51,179 nucleotides of DNA from SAR202 cluster bacterium bin87 (GCA_002238825.1 MPNC01000002.1:1-51179), one strand, 5' to 3'; numbered from the stretch's first letter, positions 11,767-20,429 are shown. Numbers and translations: made by a program. Notes: generated by a model from the letters alone, not told the origin.

Positions 11767-12669
11767 TTAGGAGAACCGGCCCAACAAGCCTTTGACGGCC
11801 TTGAGAAAGTCTGGCGGGTTGTCTCCCTGGACGAGGTGGCCGGCGTTGTCAACCGTGACCGTGGTGCAGTCGTGGTGCTCTTCGGCCATCCGCATCATCG
11901 TCTCGTCGGCGAAGATATCGCTGCGCGCGCCGCGCACCACCAGGGCAGGGCAGTCGATCTTGCGCCAGCCGGCCCAGAGTTGTTCCGGAGTCCAGGCGGG
12001 CGCGCGAAAACCACGCCGTCGGATCACCTTGTCATATTTCCACGTCCACTTCCCGTCCTCGCGCCGGCGGATGCTGTACTTCAACGCGCCGAGGGTCTGC
12101 TCCCGGGTGCGGCCGGTGTACTCCATGACGCGCTGGGCAAATTCCTCCAGGGTGTCCAACTCGTCAGGAAGCTCACGGAACTGCTGGATGCGGTTCGAGC
12201 CGCGCCTTTGCGTCTCGGGGCCGGTATCGACGATGGTCAGTGACTTCAAGGTTCCGGGCCGGCCGGACGCCCAGGCCAGGCTGTTGCGGCCTCCCATGGA
12301 ATGGCCCATCAGGTGGAAATCTTTCAACCCGATGGCAGATACCAGCGCCTCTACGTCGCCGACATAAGCATCGGTGGAATAGTCTTCGTCGGGGGACCAA
12401 TCACTATCGCCGTGGCCCCGTTGGTCCACCGCAATCACACGGTAGTCTACGGACAACGGCAGGCTTATGAAGTCCCAGCTGTGCGCCTGCTGCTGGACGC
12501 CATGGAGCATCACGATCGTCGGCGAATTTGGATCGCCCCATTCCAGGTAATGGAGCTTCAGGCCGTTGACCTTGATATACCGGTCGACCGGCTCGTTCTC
12601 CACCGTAAAGGGAACACCCACCTGCCGCGCAGCGTCGTGCAGCGACAGACCCATGGAATGTGACGCCAT
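11767..12669 (-). CDS. alpha/beta hydrolase
   Basis: 300 aa. Canonical alpha/beta hydrolase signatures: oxyanion-hole LHGVQQQAHSWD (55-66), DQRGHGDSD (82-90), nucleophile elbow GHSMGG with Ser124, acid Asp251 in RGARSDIFAD and His278 in NAGHLV. Substrate is not predictable. ATG at 12669 is chosen because AGGAGG lies 8-14 nt upstream; the upstream extension of the frame runs into the neighbouring gene. It is the last gene of the minus-strand run that includes the inositol-lipid genes, 44 nt after the CDP-alcohol transferase, so a lipid ester role is conceivable but unproven. Confidence 0.9.
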   Translation of the reverse strand: MASHSMGLSLHDAARQVGVPFTVENEPVDRYIKVNGLKLHYLEWGDPNSPTIVMLHGVQQQAHSWDFISLPLSVDYRVIAVDQRGHGDSDWSPDEDYSTDAYVGDVEALVSAIGLKDFHLMGHSMGGRNSLAWASGRPGTLKSLTIVDTGPETQRRGSNRIQQFRELPDELDTLEEFAQRVMEYTGRTREQTLGALKYSIRRREDGKWTWKYDKVIRRRGFRAPAWTPEQLWAGWRKIDCPALVVRGARSDIFADETMMRMAEEHHDCTTVTVDNAGHLVQGDNPPDFLKAVKGLLGRFS

Positions 12670-12713
12670 CTTGAATACCTCCTGCCGTGAACGTGGCCGC
12701 CATGTTACCACGG

Positions 12714-13355
12714 CTAACCGTTTTCCTTCGCCTGGCGTTCCAGGATCCCCCTGATGGTGAACATGCGCTGGAACAGGGTGAAGCAGGACACGCCAGCGAT
12801 CACCCAGAGGACCCATACCATGATCGGCACGGGGGCCAGCCCTTCCACGATCAGGCCGATTCCCAGGATCGCGACGCGCTCGGTCCGGGTCATGATGCCC
12901 GAACGGGTGAACGCGCCGAGACCCTCGCCGCGAGCGCGCAGATAAGAGACCCCCTGCGAGAACACCAGGCCCAACAGGACCGATAACATGCTGAAGATCC
13001 TCTCTGGTTGGGACAAATCCGCGAGCAGGTAATACAGCCCCAACCCGACAAACAGCGCAGCCTCGCCCAACCGGTCGAAAACGGAATCGAGCAAGGCGCC
13101 AAAGGGTGACGCCCTTCCGGTGAGACGGGCCAACCCGCCGTCAAACAAATCCAGAATACCGCCGGCCAGGAACACGATGCCGCCGTACAGGGGGTATCCC
13201 AAAGCCACCAACGCCGCCCCGGCCGCGCACACCGCGAATCCGAAGACGGTGATGACATTTGGGGTCAGCCCCACGGCGTGGAGGGCCCGCGCCCCGGGCA
13301 ACTCGACGTAGCGCAGCATCGCCGCGCGCAACTCCTCTCTACCGGGCATTGCCAC
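12714..13355 (-). CDS. CDP-alcohol phosphatidyltransferase, probable phosphatidylinositol-phosphate synthase
   Basis: 213 aa integral membrane enzyme with about six hydrophobic helices. The complete catalytic signature D-x2-DG-x2-AR-x8-G-x3-D-x3-D is present: Asp69, Asp72, Gly73, Ala76, Arg77, Gly86, Asp90, Asp94. The family transfers a phosphatidyl group from CDP-diacylglycerol to an alcohol. Specificity is inferred from neighbours: inositol-3-phosphate synthase and a PimA-like mannosyltransferase precede it in the same direction, so inositol phosphate is the likely acceptor, as in mycobacterial PgsA1. It overlaps the PimA-like gene by 17 nt, indicating translational coupling. A phosphatidylglycerophosphate synthase cannot be excluded from the motif alone. 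Confidence 0.85.
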   Translation of the reverse strand: MAMPGREELRAAMLRYVELPGARALHAVGLTPNVITVFGFAVCAAGAALVALGYPLYGGIVFLAGGILDLFDGGLARLTGRASPFGALLDSVFDRLGEAALFVGLGLYYLLADLSQPERIFSMLSVLLGLVFSQGVSYLRARGEGLGAFTRSGIMTRTERVAILGIGLIVEGLAPVPIMVWVLWVIAGVSCFTLFQRMFTIRGILERQAKENG

Positions 13356-14493
13356 CGTGGTTGGCCTCCTCCATGCAGTGTTGGTAATAGTCTTCGACTT
13401 CCGAAGCGACCCGTTGCCAGCGATGATTTTGCGCCACGCGCTTTCCGGAGGCCGACAATCGCAGGACGAGTTCCGGGTTGTCGATCACGGCGGCGATGGC
13501 GGCGGCGATGGAACTCGGCTCACGCGGCGATGCCAGCAATCCGTTGCATTCGTGGGCCACGACGTCGCGGTAACCGTCGATATCCGATGCGACTACCGGA
13601 ACGCCGGCGGCCATTGCCTCCAACAGTACTATCCCGAAGCTCTCTCCGCCGGTGGCGGGACTGCAAAAAACGTCGGCGCTGGCGTAATAACGAGGCAGGT
13701 CATCGCCGCTGACCGCGCCGACCAATCGCACCATGTCGTCACCGACCCCGGCTATGGCGTTGATCCATGATGCGCATGCCTGATCCGGTTCGCCAGGGCC
13801 CACAACGACCAACCTGAGATCACGCCGACGTTCGAGCAAGCGAGCGAATGCCTCCAGAAGATAGCGCAGACCCTTGCGTTCATCCTTGCGCCCAACGAAC
13901 AGCACGTTTATCTTCCCGTCCAGCAACTCAGGCAGCGGGCTGGCATCAGCGAAACGCCCGAAGTCGATGCCATTGGGAATCACGCGATACGCCCGGTTCG
14001 GAAAGTGGGGAGCCACGAAGGATCGGGCGGCCTCGGAAACGGCGATATGTCCGTGGAGCCGGCGGTGCCAGGTCTTCAGGGCAAACCTTGACCAACGGTA
14101 CAACTGCTGACCGTCCGAAAACGCGTGGAAGGTGCCGATGTTAACGGCGTTGGAATGATGCAGGAACATCAAGGGCAGCAGTGGAGCCAGTGGTTCGTGC
14201 ACGTGGACCAGGTCGAACCGCTCGTGAGCCAAGATTTGCCTGACCCGCGGCCACAGCCACCACGCAAGCGTCACCCGCGCCGTTGATCCCCCAGCCGAAA
14301 GAGGAACGGATCCACCCATCGGGATGAAATTGTCGAGATTACCGTCTTCATTCGAAGGGTGCATCGGGGTTCGCGGAGCGACGATGGTCACTTCATGCCC
14401 GCGGCTCCGCAATTCATCGGAGAGTTGGGACACATGGGCATTGACACCGCCGGGCCACGCGAAGTCATAAGGGGAGACCATGGCTACTTTCAT
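13339..14493 (-). CDS. GT4 glycosyltransferase, PimA-like (phosphatidylinositol mannosyltransferase)
   Basis: 384 aa GT-B fold enzyme. The N-terminal Gly-rich loop VSPYDFAWPGGVNAHVSQL (6-24) is very close to that of mycobacterial PimA. His123 in TFHAFSD, Arg202/Lys207 in GRKDERKGL and TGGESFGIVLLEAMAAG (281-297) occupy the positions that bind GDP-mannose and the acceptor in PimA. The expected reaction is mannose transfer from GDP-mannose to the inositol of phosphatidylinositol at the inner membrane face. Other GT4 enzymes share the fold, so donor and acceptor need proof, but the adjacent inositol synthase and CDP-alcohol transferase genes support the call. A GGGGAG-like site precedes the ATG. 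Confidence 0.85.
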   Translation of the reverse strand: MKVAMVSPYDFAWPGGVNAHVSQLSDELRSRGHEVTIVAPRTPMHPSNEDGNLDNFIPMGGSVPLSAGGSTARVTLAWWLWPRVRQILAHERFDLVHVHEPLAPLLPLMFLHHSNAVNIGTFHAFSDGQQLYRWSRFALKTWHRRLHGHIAVSEAARSFVAPHFPNRAYRVIPNGIDFGRFADASPLPELLDGKINVLFVGRKDERKGLRYLLEAFARLLERRRDLRLVVVGPGEPDQACASWINAIAGVGDDMVRLVGAVSGDDLPRYYASADVFCSPATGGESFGIVLLEAMAAGVPVVASDIDGYRDVVAHECNGLLASPREPSSIAAAIAAVIDNPELVLRLSASGKRVAQNHRWQRVASEVEDYYQHCMEEANHGGNAR

Positions 14494-14546
14494 AGCCCGC
14501 TCCCCTCAGTAGATCCCAGCCCAGAAATGCAGGGAAGTAGCGCCGG

Positions 14547-15659
14547 TTATTCTTCTCCGTCGCCGTGCTTGACCTGCACGCTGACCACCGCCGGCTCGGA
14601 GATAAACGCCTCGACCATGTCGTGCGCTTCGGAGTCGGAGTACTGGACCGGCGGGCTCTTCATGAAGTAGGCAGAGGGGGCGAACACGGCGCCACCCTGA
14701 CCACGGTCCAAAGCCAGCTTGGCGCACCGGATGGCGTCCACCACGACGCCGGCAGAGTTTGGGCTGTCCCAGACCTCCAGCTTGACTTCCATCTTGACCG
14801 GAGCGCCGCCGAAGACCTTGCCGTCAATGTGGATGTAGCACCACTTGCGGTCCTGCAACCACGGCACGTGGTCGCTGGGTCCGATGTGAATGGTGTCCGC
14901 GTCGGGTTCTTCCTGCATCTGGCTAGTGACGGAGCCGGTTTTGGAGATCTTCTTGGACACCAGGCGTTCGCGTTCCAGCATGTTGAGGAAGTCGGTGTTG
15001 CCGCCGAAATTCAGCTGGTAGGTGTTGTCGATCTCGGCGCCGCGGTTCTCCATCAGCCGGGTCAGCACTCGGTGAACTATGGTCGCGCCGACCTGGGATT
15101 TTATGTCATCGCCGATGACGGGCACACCCCGCTCCTCGAAGCGGTTGCGCCAGTACTCTTCACGAGCGATGAAAACCGGGATGCAGTTGATCATGGCGCA
15201 GCGGGCGTCGAGGATCTGTTCGACGTACCATTTGGTTGCCATTTCGCTGCCCACGGGCAGGTAGTTGATCACCACGTCGACTTCGCGCTCGCGCAGGATG
15301 CCCGAGATGTCGGCGGTGCTGTGCTCCGATTTCACTACTACATCCGTGAGGTAACGTCCGATCCCATCGTGAGTCATGCCCCGTTCGACGGGCACTCCCA
15401 TGTAGGGAACTTCGGCGAACTTGATGGTGTTGTTAGGCTCGGTGAAAATGGCCTCCGACAGATCTTTCCCAACCTTATTGCGGTCGACGTCGAAAGCGGC
15501 AACGACTTCGATATCCTCGATTCGGTAATCTCCAATGCGATTGTGCATCACGCCGGGGATCGGGTCGTCGTCCGGCACCTCAACGTATTTGTGGATGCCC
15601 TGGACCAGCGAAGACGCGCAGTTGCCCACGCCGATAATGGCAACCTTAATCGTGCCCAA
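14547..15659 (-). CDS. ino1: inositol-3-phosphate synthase
   Basis: About 370 aa, the length of actinobacterial Ino1. NAD-binding [20 protein letters not shown] opens the protein, and [31 protein letters not shown] and a KISKTGSV active-site lysine segment follow. It converts glucose-6-phosphate to myo-inositol-3-phosphate with NAD as catalytic cofactor. Start: TTG at 15659 is preferred since AAGGAG (15667-15672) lies 7 nt upstream; an ATG at 15695 would add 12 residues but has poorly spaced ribosome binding. It is the first of three genes that together could make phosphatidylinositol phosphate and a mannosylated derivative. Confidence 0.93.
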   Translation of the reverse strand: MGTIKVAIIGVGNCASSLVQGIHKYVEVPDDDPIPGVMHNRIGDYRIEDIEVVAAFDVDRNKVGKDLSEAIFTEPNNTIKFAEVPYMGVPVERGMTHDGIGRYLTDVVVKSEHSTADISGILREREVDVVINYLPVGSEMATKWYVEQILDARCAMINCIPVFIAREEYWRNRFEERGVPVIGDDIKSQVGATIVHRVLTRLMENRGAEIDNTYQLNFGGNTDFLNMLERERLVSKKISKTGSVTSQMQEEPDADTIHIGPSDHVPWLQDRKWCYIHIDGKVFGGAPVKMEVKLEVWDSPNSAGVVVDAIRCAKLALDRGQGGAVFAPSAYFMKSPPVQYSDSEAHDMVEAFISEPAVVSVQVKHGDGEE

Positions 15660-15787
15660 TTGTGTACTCCTTGCGGCCCGCCCCGGGGCAGACATCCCTC
15701 AAAACCGGGACTGGAAATTATCGAGGCCAACCTGCATCAAACTGCCAGACAGTCTAACACACGCGGAATCTTGGTGCCCTTTTAGAG

Positions 15788-15818
15788 TCGCTAATCGCCG
15801 TGCAGGGGCGATCAGCGA
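15788..15818 (-). terminator. hairpin after the PP2C gene
   Basis: Near-perfect 12-bp inverted repeat TCGCTAATCGCC / GGCGATCAGCGA with a 7-nt loop, just downstream of the PP2C stop codon and upstream of ino1. It may separate the kinase-phosphatase unit from the inositol-lipid unit, or be a dispersed palindrome. Confidence 0.45.
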
Positions 15819-15842
15819 CGTAAAACGACTAACCGGCCCGGG

Positions 15843-16523
15843 CTAGTCCTCGGCGAAGAAACGGAAAATCGCGGTCTCGTCATCGTGGCGGAACCTGCCG
15901 CCGCGGAACCGGATGTCGCGCCCCTGCTCGATGTGGTGATCAACGAGTTCCTTCACTCGGCCGGATGCTTCCTCAGCATCCGCGGAGCCGCGAACGATCT
16001 CCATCAGTTCGTCGCCGAGCAGGTTGTCGCTGACGCCGTCGGTGCAGCATACCAAGCGGTCTGCGGCCGACAGATCAAGGGTGGTTTGAAACACCGACAG
16101 GCCAGGTTCTGCTCCGATGGCCTTGGAAACCCCCAGGCGTATCAACCCGCCCATGCGTCCGCTGTATTGCTCGTATCCGTCGGGGCGGATCACGTAAATC
16201 GGACTGTCGCCAGCGGAAATGATGTGGAGTTGGCCGTTGAGATACAAAGCTGCCGAGGCGGTGGTCAGCAGGAACCGTCCTCCCCCAACCTGGTGGAACT
16301 CGGCGTTCTGCTCGTCCAGAACGGCAACGATGTCCTCGGGTCCGGTTATGTTGATGGCTTTGAGGGCGTCAGCCACGGAACCACTGGCCTCGTCGCCGCC
16401 GTGACCGGTGACGCCGTCCAGCACCACGTCCAGGAAGTTGCCGTCGCCCAAATCGCGGGTCAGGTAGTTGTCCTCGCCGTGAGCGGCGTTGTCGTGAAGA
16501 ATAGCCAACGAACTGGTGAGCAT
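15843..16523 (-). CDS. PP2C-family serine/threonine protein phosphatase
   Basis: 226 aa, a compact PP2C/SpoIIE-type phosphatase. Motifs: GEDNYL (16-21, acidic metal ligand), VVLDGVTGHGG (33-43, the DGxxGH metal site), SAGDSPIYVIR, CCTDGVSDNLL and the terminal DDETAIF. All metal-binding aspartates expected for a two-metal centre are present. The gene follows an atypical protein kinase gene by 38 nt in the same direction, so the two probably form a reversible phosphorylation pair. Soluble; no membrane segment. Confidence 0.9.
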   Translation of the reverse strand: MLTSSLAILHDNAAHGEDNYLTRDLGDGNFLDVVLDGVTGHGGDEASGSVADALKAINITGPEDIVAVLDEQNAEFHQVGGGRFLLTTASAALYLNGQLHIISAGDSPIYVIRPDGYEQYSGRMGGLIRLGVSKAIGAEPGLSVFQTTLDLSAADRLVCCTDGVSDNLLGDELMEIVRGSADAEEASGRVKELVDHHIEQGRDIRFRGGRFRHDDETAIFRFFAED

Positions 16524-16561
16524 AGTTCCTGCATCCTCACATAAATTTGGTTTGCAGCGGA

Positions 16562-17587
16562 TCAGCCGGCCTGGACGGCCAGCTCAGTGTTCGCGTCGAA
16601 TCGATAGCGTGTCCAGTGGTCCTCGGAGAGCCGGTGCAGCGCGGCGACCCACGCTTCCATTGCTGCCGGCCGGTCTGACATATCGTCGTTTCGGATGGTA
16701 ATCAGACCCAGGCATTCGCGCAAGTCTGCTGCGAAATCCGCAACGGACGTGTACGCGCGTTGCCGCACTTTCCCCAAACATGCCGTGGCGGCTTCCCGCA
16801 ACGTGTCACCCGCCATTGCGAACGCGCCGGCCAGGCTGTCGCATTCGTCCTCTACGGAGATGACCGGCCGCTGGTTGTAGGGGTCGAAGTACCCGGACGC
16901 ATCCGTGGGCGGCAGCTCGGGAGCGAGGTAGAATTTCACCATTTCCACGTAAAAATCGTGAACGTCCTGGCGACCCCGGTTGGCCTGACTGGTCTCGACT
17001 CCGTGTCCAACCAGGGCGCTGGCATCGACCAGCGCGATCCGGCCGGTGCCGGGGGAGTAGAACACATTGTGGGGTCCAAGGTCGAGCAGCGCGTAGCCGG
17101 CGTTGGCGTAGATTTCCTGCGCTTCCAGCAGCTGCGTCTGGACCGGCCAGTCGTCCACTCCATCGGGAAGCGCGAGCGGATGCAACGCGAAGAGATTCTG
17201 ACCCAGGCCGATCGGCACCCGCAGGATACGACTTCGGGGGTCTCCAACCAGCGGGATCCCGGCGGCGCGTTCCTCGACGCGTACGGAATAGGGTTGGCCC
17301 AGATCCTCGCCGAAATACTCGTCGTGGAGGGCCACCTCGGTAACTCCGACAACTCGGGGCACGAAGTCGCAGTACTGTCCGGCTCGTTCGTAGGCTTCCA
17401 GGGCCCGCGCGGTGCGCTCCTCGATCGGGCCGTGCATTTGCCGGCGCACGGTTTGCGGAGAGGGGCGCTTGAGCACGACCGGTTCACCGGTCTGCCGGTC
17501 CACCGCGGCGCGCACATCGTAGTCGGCGCCGCTGCCCAGCGGACCGACCATCTCGAACCGATCCAGCGTTACAGTTTCCATACCCAT
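16562..17587 (-). CDS. atypical serine/threonine protein kinase-like protein
   Basis: 341 aa with a kinase-like core. Glycine loop VGPLGSGADYDVRAAVD (14-30), the ATP-lysine Lys40 in VVLKRP, a catalytic-loop equivalent LLDLGPHNVF with Asp169 and Asn174, and a metal aspartate Asp188 in IALVDAS where DFG is normal. HRD is replaced by LLD and DFG by VDA, so it is divergent, but Lys, Asp, Asn and Asp are retained and activity is plausible. No transmembrane or sensor domain follows. The C-terminal 80 residues (DLRECLGLI onward) are helical and unassigned. It starts 4 nt after prmA and precedes the PP2C gene. Confidence 0.65.
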   Translation of the reverse strand: MGMETVTLDRFEMVGPLGSGADYDVRAAVDRQTGEPVVLKRPSPQTVRRQMHGPIEERTARALEAYERAGQYCDFVPRVVGVTEVALHDEYFGEDLGQPYSVRVEERAAGIPLVGDPRSRILRVPIGLGQNLFALHPLALPDGVDDWPVQTQLLEAQEIYANAGYALLDLGPHNVFYSPGTGRIALVDASALVGHGVETSQANRGRQDVHDFYVEMVKFYLAPELPPTDASGYFDPYNQRPVISVEDECDSLAGAFAMAGDTLREAATACLGKVRQRAYTSVADFAADLRECLGLITIRNDDMSDRPAAMEAWVAALHRLSEDHWTRYRFDANTELAVQAG

Positions 17588-17591
17588 CGAT

Positions 17592-18458
17592 CTACGACTG
17601 GCCGTGTCCGCTCAGGATCGTAACCCAGTCTTCCTTCTGCCGGATTTCACTGATGACCAACCCCGCGTCGTTGATTGCCGAAACTGCCTCGTCATGCTGG
17701 TCCACGATGATGCCGGACGCGATGAACACTCCGTCACGGGTGAGAAGATCGGGGATCGCCGGGGATACGATACTGATGCCGCGGGCGCTGATATTGGCCA
17801 CTGCGATATCGTAATTCACCCCTCGTGTCGCGGCGCTGGGGATACTGCCGGATTGAGCGTTGACTCGCTCAGCGATGCCGGTGCGGCGGAAGTTGCGCTG
17901 GGCGGCGCGTACCGCGTGCCCGTCGATGTCCACGGCGGTAATATGGCCGGCGCCCAGCTTGGCGGCGGCGATCGTCAGGATGCCGGAGCCCGTTCCAACG
18001 TCGAGAACGTTACTTCCGGGCCGAACCAATTCTTCCAGGGCTTCCAGGCAAGAATAGGTCGTCGGGTGGTACCCGGTTCCGAACGCCAGACCCGGGTCCA
18101 ACTCGACCAACACGTCGCCAGGCTGGGTTTCGTAATCGATCCAGGAGGGCTTGATCACCAGGTTGTTCCCAACGCGGAGCAGGGTGAAGTGCTGTTTCCA
18201 GTTGTCGCGCCAGTCTTCGTTGTCGTCCAGGGGCCGAATTTGCAACTCGCCGAGATCGGCAACGCTGGACGCCAGCTTGATACCCACCTCGATGTGCGCC
18301 AATCGCTGGCGGGACAAACTGGGCAGATACGAACGCAGCACCGCGAACTCGCCGGGTCGAGTTTCAACACTCAACCCGTATCCGTACCGCTCGAAGAGGT
18401 AGGACACGGGCTCCACGTATTCGAAGGGAACGTTGATGCTCAGTTCGTGCCAGGACAT
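17592..18458 (-). CDS. prmA: ribosomal protein L11 methyltransferase
   Basis: 288 aa. N-terminal substrate-recognition domain (about 1-95) with the EDWRDNWKQHF linker motif, then a class I SAM-dependent methyltransferase domain: PGLAFGTGYHPTTYSCLEAL (121-140), VLDVGTGSGILTIAAAKLGA, DIDGHAVRAAQRNF, and VANISARGI in place of the usual NILA. It trimethylates ribosomal protein L11. Its place directly after dnaJ is the arrangement seen in many Gram-positive-type bacteria. Gap to dnaJ is 62 nt. Confidence 0.93.
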   Translation of the reverse strand: MSWHELSINVPFEYVEPVSYLFERYGYGLSVETRPGEFAVLRSYLPSLSRQRLAHIEVGIKLASSVADLGELQIRPLDDNEDWRDNWKQHFTLLRVGNNLVIKPSWIDYETQPGDVLVELDPGLAFGTGYHPTTYSCLEALEELVRPGSNVLDVGTGSGILTIAAAKLGAGHITAVDIDGHAVRAAQRNFRRTGIAERVNAQSGSIPSAATRGVNYDIAVANISARGISIVSPAIPDLLTRDGVFIASGIIVDQHDEAVSAINDAGLVISEIRQKEDWVTILSGHGQS

Positions 18459-18520
18459 CGCGCCGTCATAATCACTTTGAGAATCGGATCGGCAATCGGG
18501 AGCTTCGGAGTATAACCGAT

Positions 18521-19780
18521 CTATTCGCCACCGGAGGTCAGGGTGTCCTTAATCCGGTCGAACAGACCGCGCTGCTTGTCGTCCGGTTGTGGCTCCTGCG
18601 GTTCCGGGCTGGGGTCAGGAGTGGCTTCCTCCGGTTCCGTGGCTTCATTTTCTGCCGGTTTCCGGTTGCTGGCGCGTTTCTTCCGGGGAGGCGCGGGCGG
18701 CCTCTTGCCATTGTTGGCCAGGGAATAGGCCAAATCCTCGACCAGTTTGCGCTGGTACTTGTTCAGCTTGGACGGTATGTCCACGTCCACCAGGACTCGG
18801 ATGTCGCCGCGCCGGTCCGTTGGCCGACCGTCGCGTCGGATGCGTGGGACGCCCCGCGCGCGAACCCGGAACTCGCTGCCGGCCTGGGTCCCGGGCGGTA
18901 TTTCAAGATCCACATCGTCGCCTTCCAGGGTGGGGATCTGTTTGGTCGTGCCCAGGGCAGCTTCGGCCATATTAAGTGACGCGCGGTACAGCAGGTCGGA
19001 CTCGTCGCGCACGAATAATGGATGTTCCCTCACTCGTACCTGAACGTAGAGGTTCCCCGGGGGTCCGCCGTTGGCTCCGGCATCGCCTTCTCCGGTGATC
19101 CGCACCTGCATGCCGTTGTCGACCCCAGCGGGAATGGTGACAGTGCGGGTACGGCGACGCCGTTCATAGCCCCGGGCGCGACAGTTCGAACACGGGGTCT
19201 CTATGGACCGACCACTACCGTTGCAACTGGAACAGGGAGTGGTCACCGCAAACTGGCCAAAAACGCTGCGCTGAGCGCGGCGCACCTGCCCGCTGCCGTT
19301 GCACGTGCGGCACGTACTGACCGAGGTCCCAGGTTCGTTGCCGGCTCCAGAGCAATGGTGACATGGCTCCACCCGATTGATTTCGATATCCTTGTCGCAA
19401 CCGAACACGGCCTCTTCGAAGGTCAGGTTGACCCGTTGGCTGATGTCCTCCCCGGAACGGGGCTGACTGGCGGTACGACCGCCACCGCCGAAGAAGGTAT
19501 CGAAAATGTCCCCGAAGCCATTAAACGGGTCGAAACCGTCGAAGCCGCGTTCACCGCCACCGTTTACTCCGGCGTGGCCGAAGCGGTCGTACCGGGTCCG
19601 CTTTTCCTGGTCGCTGAGGACCTGATAGGCCTCGTTGATTTCCTTGAACCTATCCTCGGCGCCCGGCGTTTTATTCCGGTCAGGATGGAATTCCATCGCC
19701 TTCCTGCGGAAAGCGCGACGGATCTCCTCTTCATTGGCTCCCCGGTCGACGCCGAGGGTTTCGTAATAGTCTACGGGCAT
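18521..19780 (-). CDS. dnaJ: chaperone DnaJ
   Basis: About 419 aa. J domain (1-70) with HPD motif in EFHPDRNK, glycine/phenylalanine-rich linker (GGGERGFDGFDPFNGFG), four cysteine motifs CHHCSGAG, CRTCNGSG, CSSCNGSG and CSNCRARG, then two C-terminal substrate-binding domains. The fourth motif lacks its first glycine but keeps both cysteines. After the last domain comes an unusual 60-residue tail, first basic (PPRKKRASNRK) then rich in Glu and Pro. DnaJ stimulates DnaK; no dnaK or grpE gene is within the window. Start MPVDYYETLGV is the family-standard one; the frame extends 6 codons upstream to a GTG. Confidence 0.95.
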   Translation of the reverse strand: MPVDYYETLGVDRGANEEEIRRAFRRKAMEFHPDRNKTPGAEDRFKEINEAYQVLSDQEKRTRYDRFGHAGVNGGGERGFDGFDPFNGFGDIFDTFFGGGGRTASQPRSGEDISQRVNLTFEEAVFGCDKDIEINRVEPCHHCSGAGNEPGTSVSTCRTCNGSGQVRRAQRSVFGQFAVTTPCSSCNGSGRSIETPCSNCRARGYERRRRTRTVTIPAGVDNGMQVRITGEGDAGANGGPPGNLYVQVRVREHPLFVRDESDLLYRASLNMAEAALGTTKQIPTLEGDDVDLEIPPGTQAGSEFRVRARGVPRIRRDGRPTDRRGDIRVLVDVDIPSKLNKYQRKLVEDLAYSLANNGKRPPAPPRKKRASNRKPAENEATEPEEATPDPSPEPQEPQPDDKQRGLFDRIKDTLTSGGE

Positions 19781-19809
19781 AGCTTTCTGGCGAGTCACAA
19801 TTTGGTTCG

Positions 19810-19839
19810 ATTATAGCCGACGCCGCGCGGAATGCTCAA
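19810..19839 (-). promoter_or_regulatory. probable dnaJ promoter
   Basis: Minus strand TTGAGC (19834-19839), 18-nt spacer, TATAAT (19810-19815). The transcript would start near 19803, about 22 nt before the ATG. No CIRCE inverted repeat was found, so HrcA control is not supported. Confidence 0.6.
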
Positions 19840-19858
19840 CATCGCACTGCATCGGCCC

Positions 19859-19988
19859 AGGGCTTGTGCAAAGTCCGTCCTCCCGCTCATGGTGAGCTTG
19901 TCGAACCACGACTCCGGCAACGGCAGCATCCTTCGACAGGCTCAGGATGAGCGGAAACCAAAGAAGCCTATTACTTTGCACAGGCCCT
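19859..19988. repeat. 130-bp nested inverted-repeat element, copy 1
   Basis: Outer arms AGGGCTTGTGCAAAGT (19859-19874) and ACTTTGCACAGGCCCT (19973-19988) are inverted repeats with one mismatch. Inside lies a second inverted repeat, CCGCTCAT...GTCGAA with TTCGAC...ATGAGCGG (19883-19954). The same architecture and length recur at 30620-30749. It lies between the dnaJ promoter and crcB and contains no open frame. Confidence 0.85.
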
Positions 19989-20054
19989 GTCCATCAGCAA
20001 AGGTTCGCCGGCGCTGACGGGAAACGGCCCCCGGCGGCGAATATACCCAGCATT

Positions 20055-20429
20055 TCACGATAACGAACGGCCGACCAGGACGCCGGCGTAGGCGGCCGCC
20101 AATCCCAAAACCAGGTTGGCGGCAATTGATATACCGGCGCGACCCAACTCTCCGCCGGATACGAGCCTCACGCCGTCGTAGGCCAGAGTGGAAAAGGTTG
20201 TGAAACCGCCCAACAGTCCGACGGTCAGCATGGCGCGCAGTTCGAGAGGCCATTCGGACCGCGTGATGAAAACCGTTGCCAGCGCTCCCAGTGCGAAGGA
20301 CCCGATAAAGTTGACCGCAAAGGTTCCCGCCACCGTGTCCGCACCCAGGTATTGAGCAGCAAGGCGGCCGGCGCCGTAGCGGAGCACGGACCCGGCGGCG
20401 CCACCCACCGCCACCAGCAACCAGACCAC
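20055..20429 (-). CDS. crcB: fluoride exporter CrcB/FluC
   Basis: 124 aa, the standard FluC length, with four hydrophobic helices. Family motifs: GGAAGSVLRY near the N-terminus, FAVNFIGSFALG, and GLLGGFTTFSTLAYD, which carries the FTTFST track of the dimeric fluoride channel. A GTG start at 20429 lies 1 nt after the stop codon of the enolase-family gene, which fits both length and translational coupling; the open frame itself runs further upstream inside that gene. It expels fluoride. No fluoride riboswitch is seen, and it appears to be transcribed as the last gene of a catabolic operon. Confidence 0.9.
   Translation of the reverse strand: MVWLLVAVGGAAGSVLRYGAGRLAAQYLGADTVAGTFAVNFIGSFALGALATVFITRSEWPLELRAMLTVGLLGGFTTFSTLAYDGVRLVSGGELGRAGISIAANLVLGLAAAYAGVLVGRSLS

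Noticed and set aside
14565-15785. 406-codon plus-strand open frame
   Set aside because: Antisense to ino1; His/Asp/Val-rich shadow composition.
19989-20060. Possible fluoride riboswitch or separate promoter for crcB
   Set aside because: This region is downstream of crcB in its orientation; the true upstream is the enolase-family gene, with no leader.
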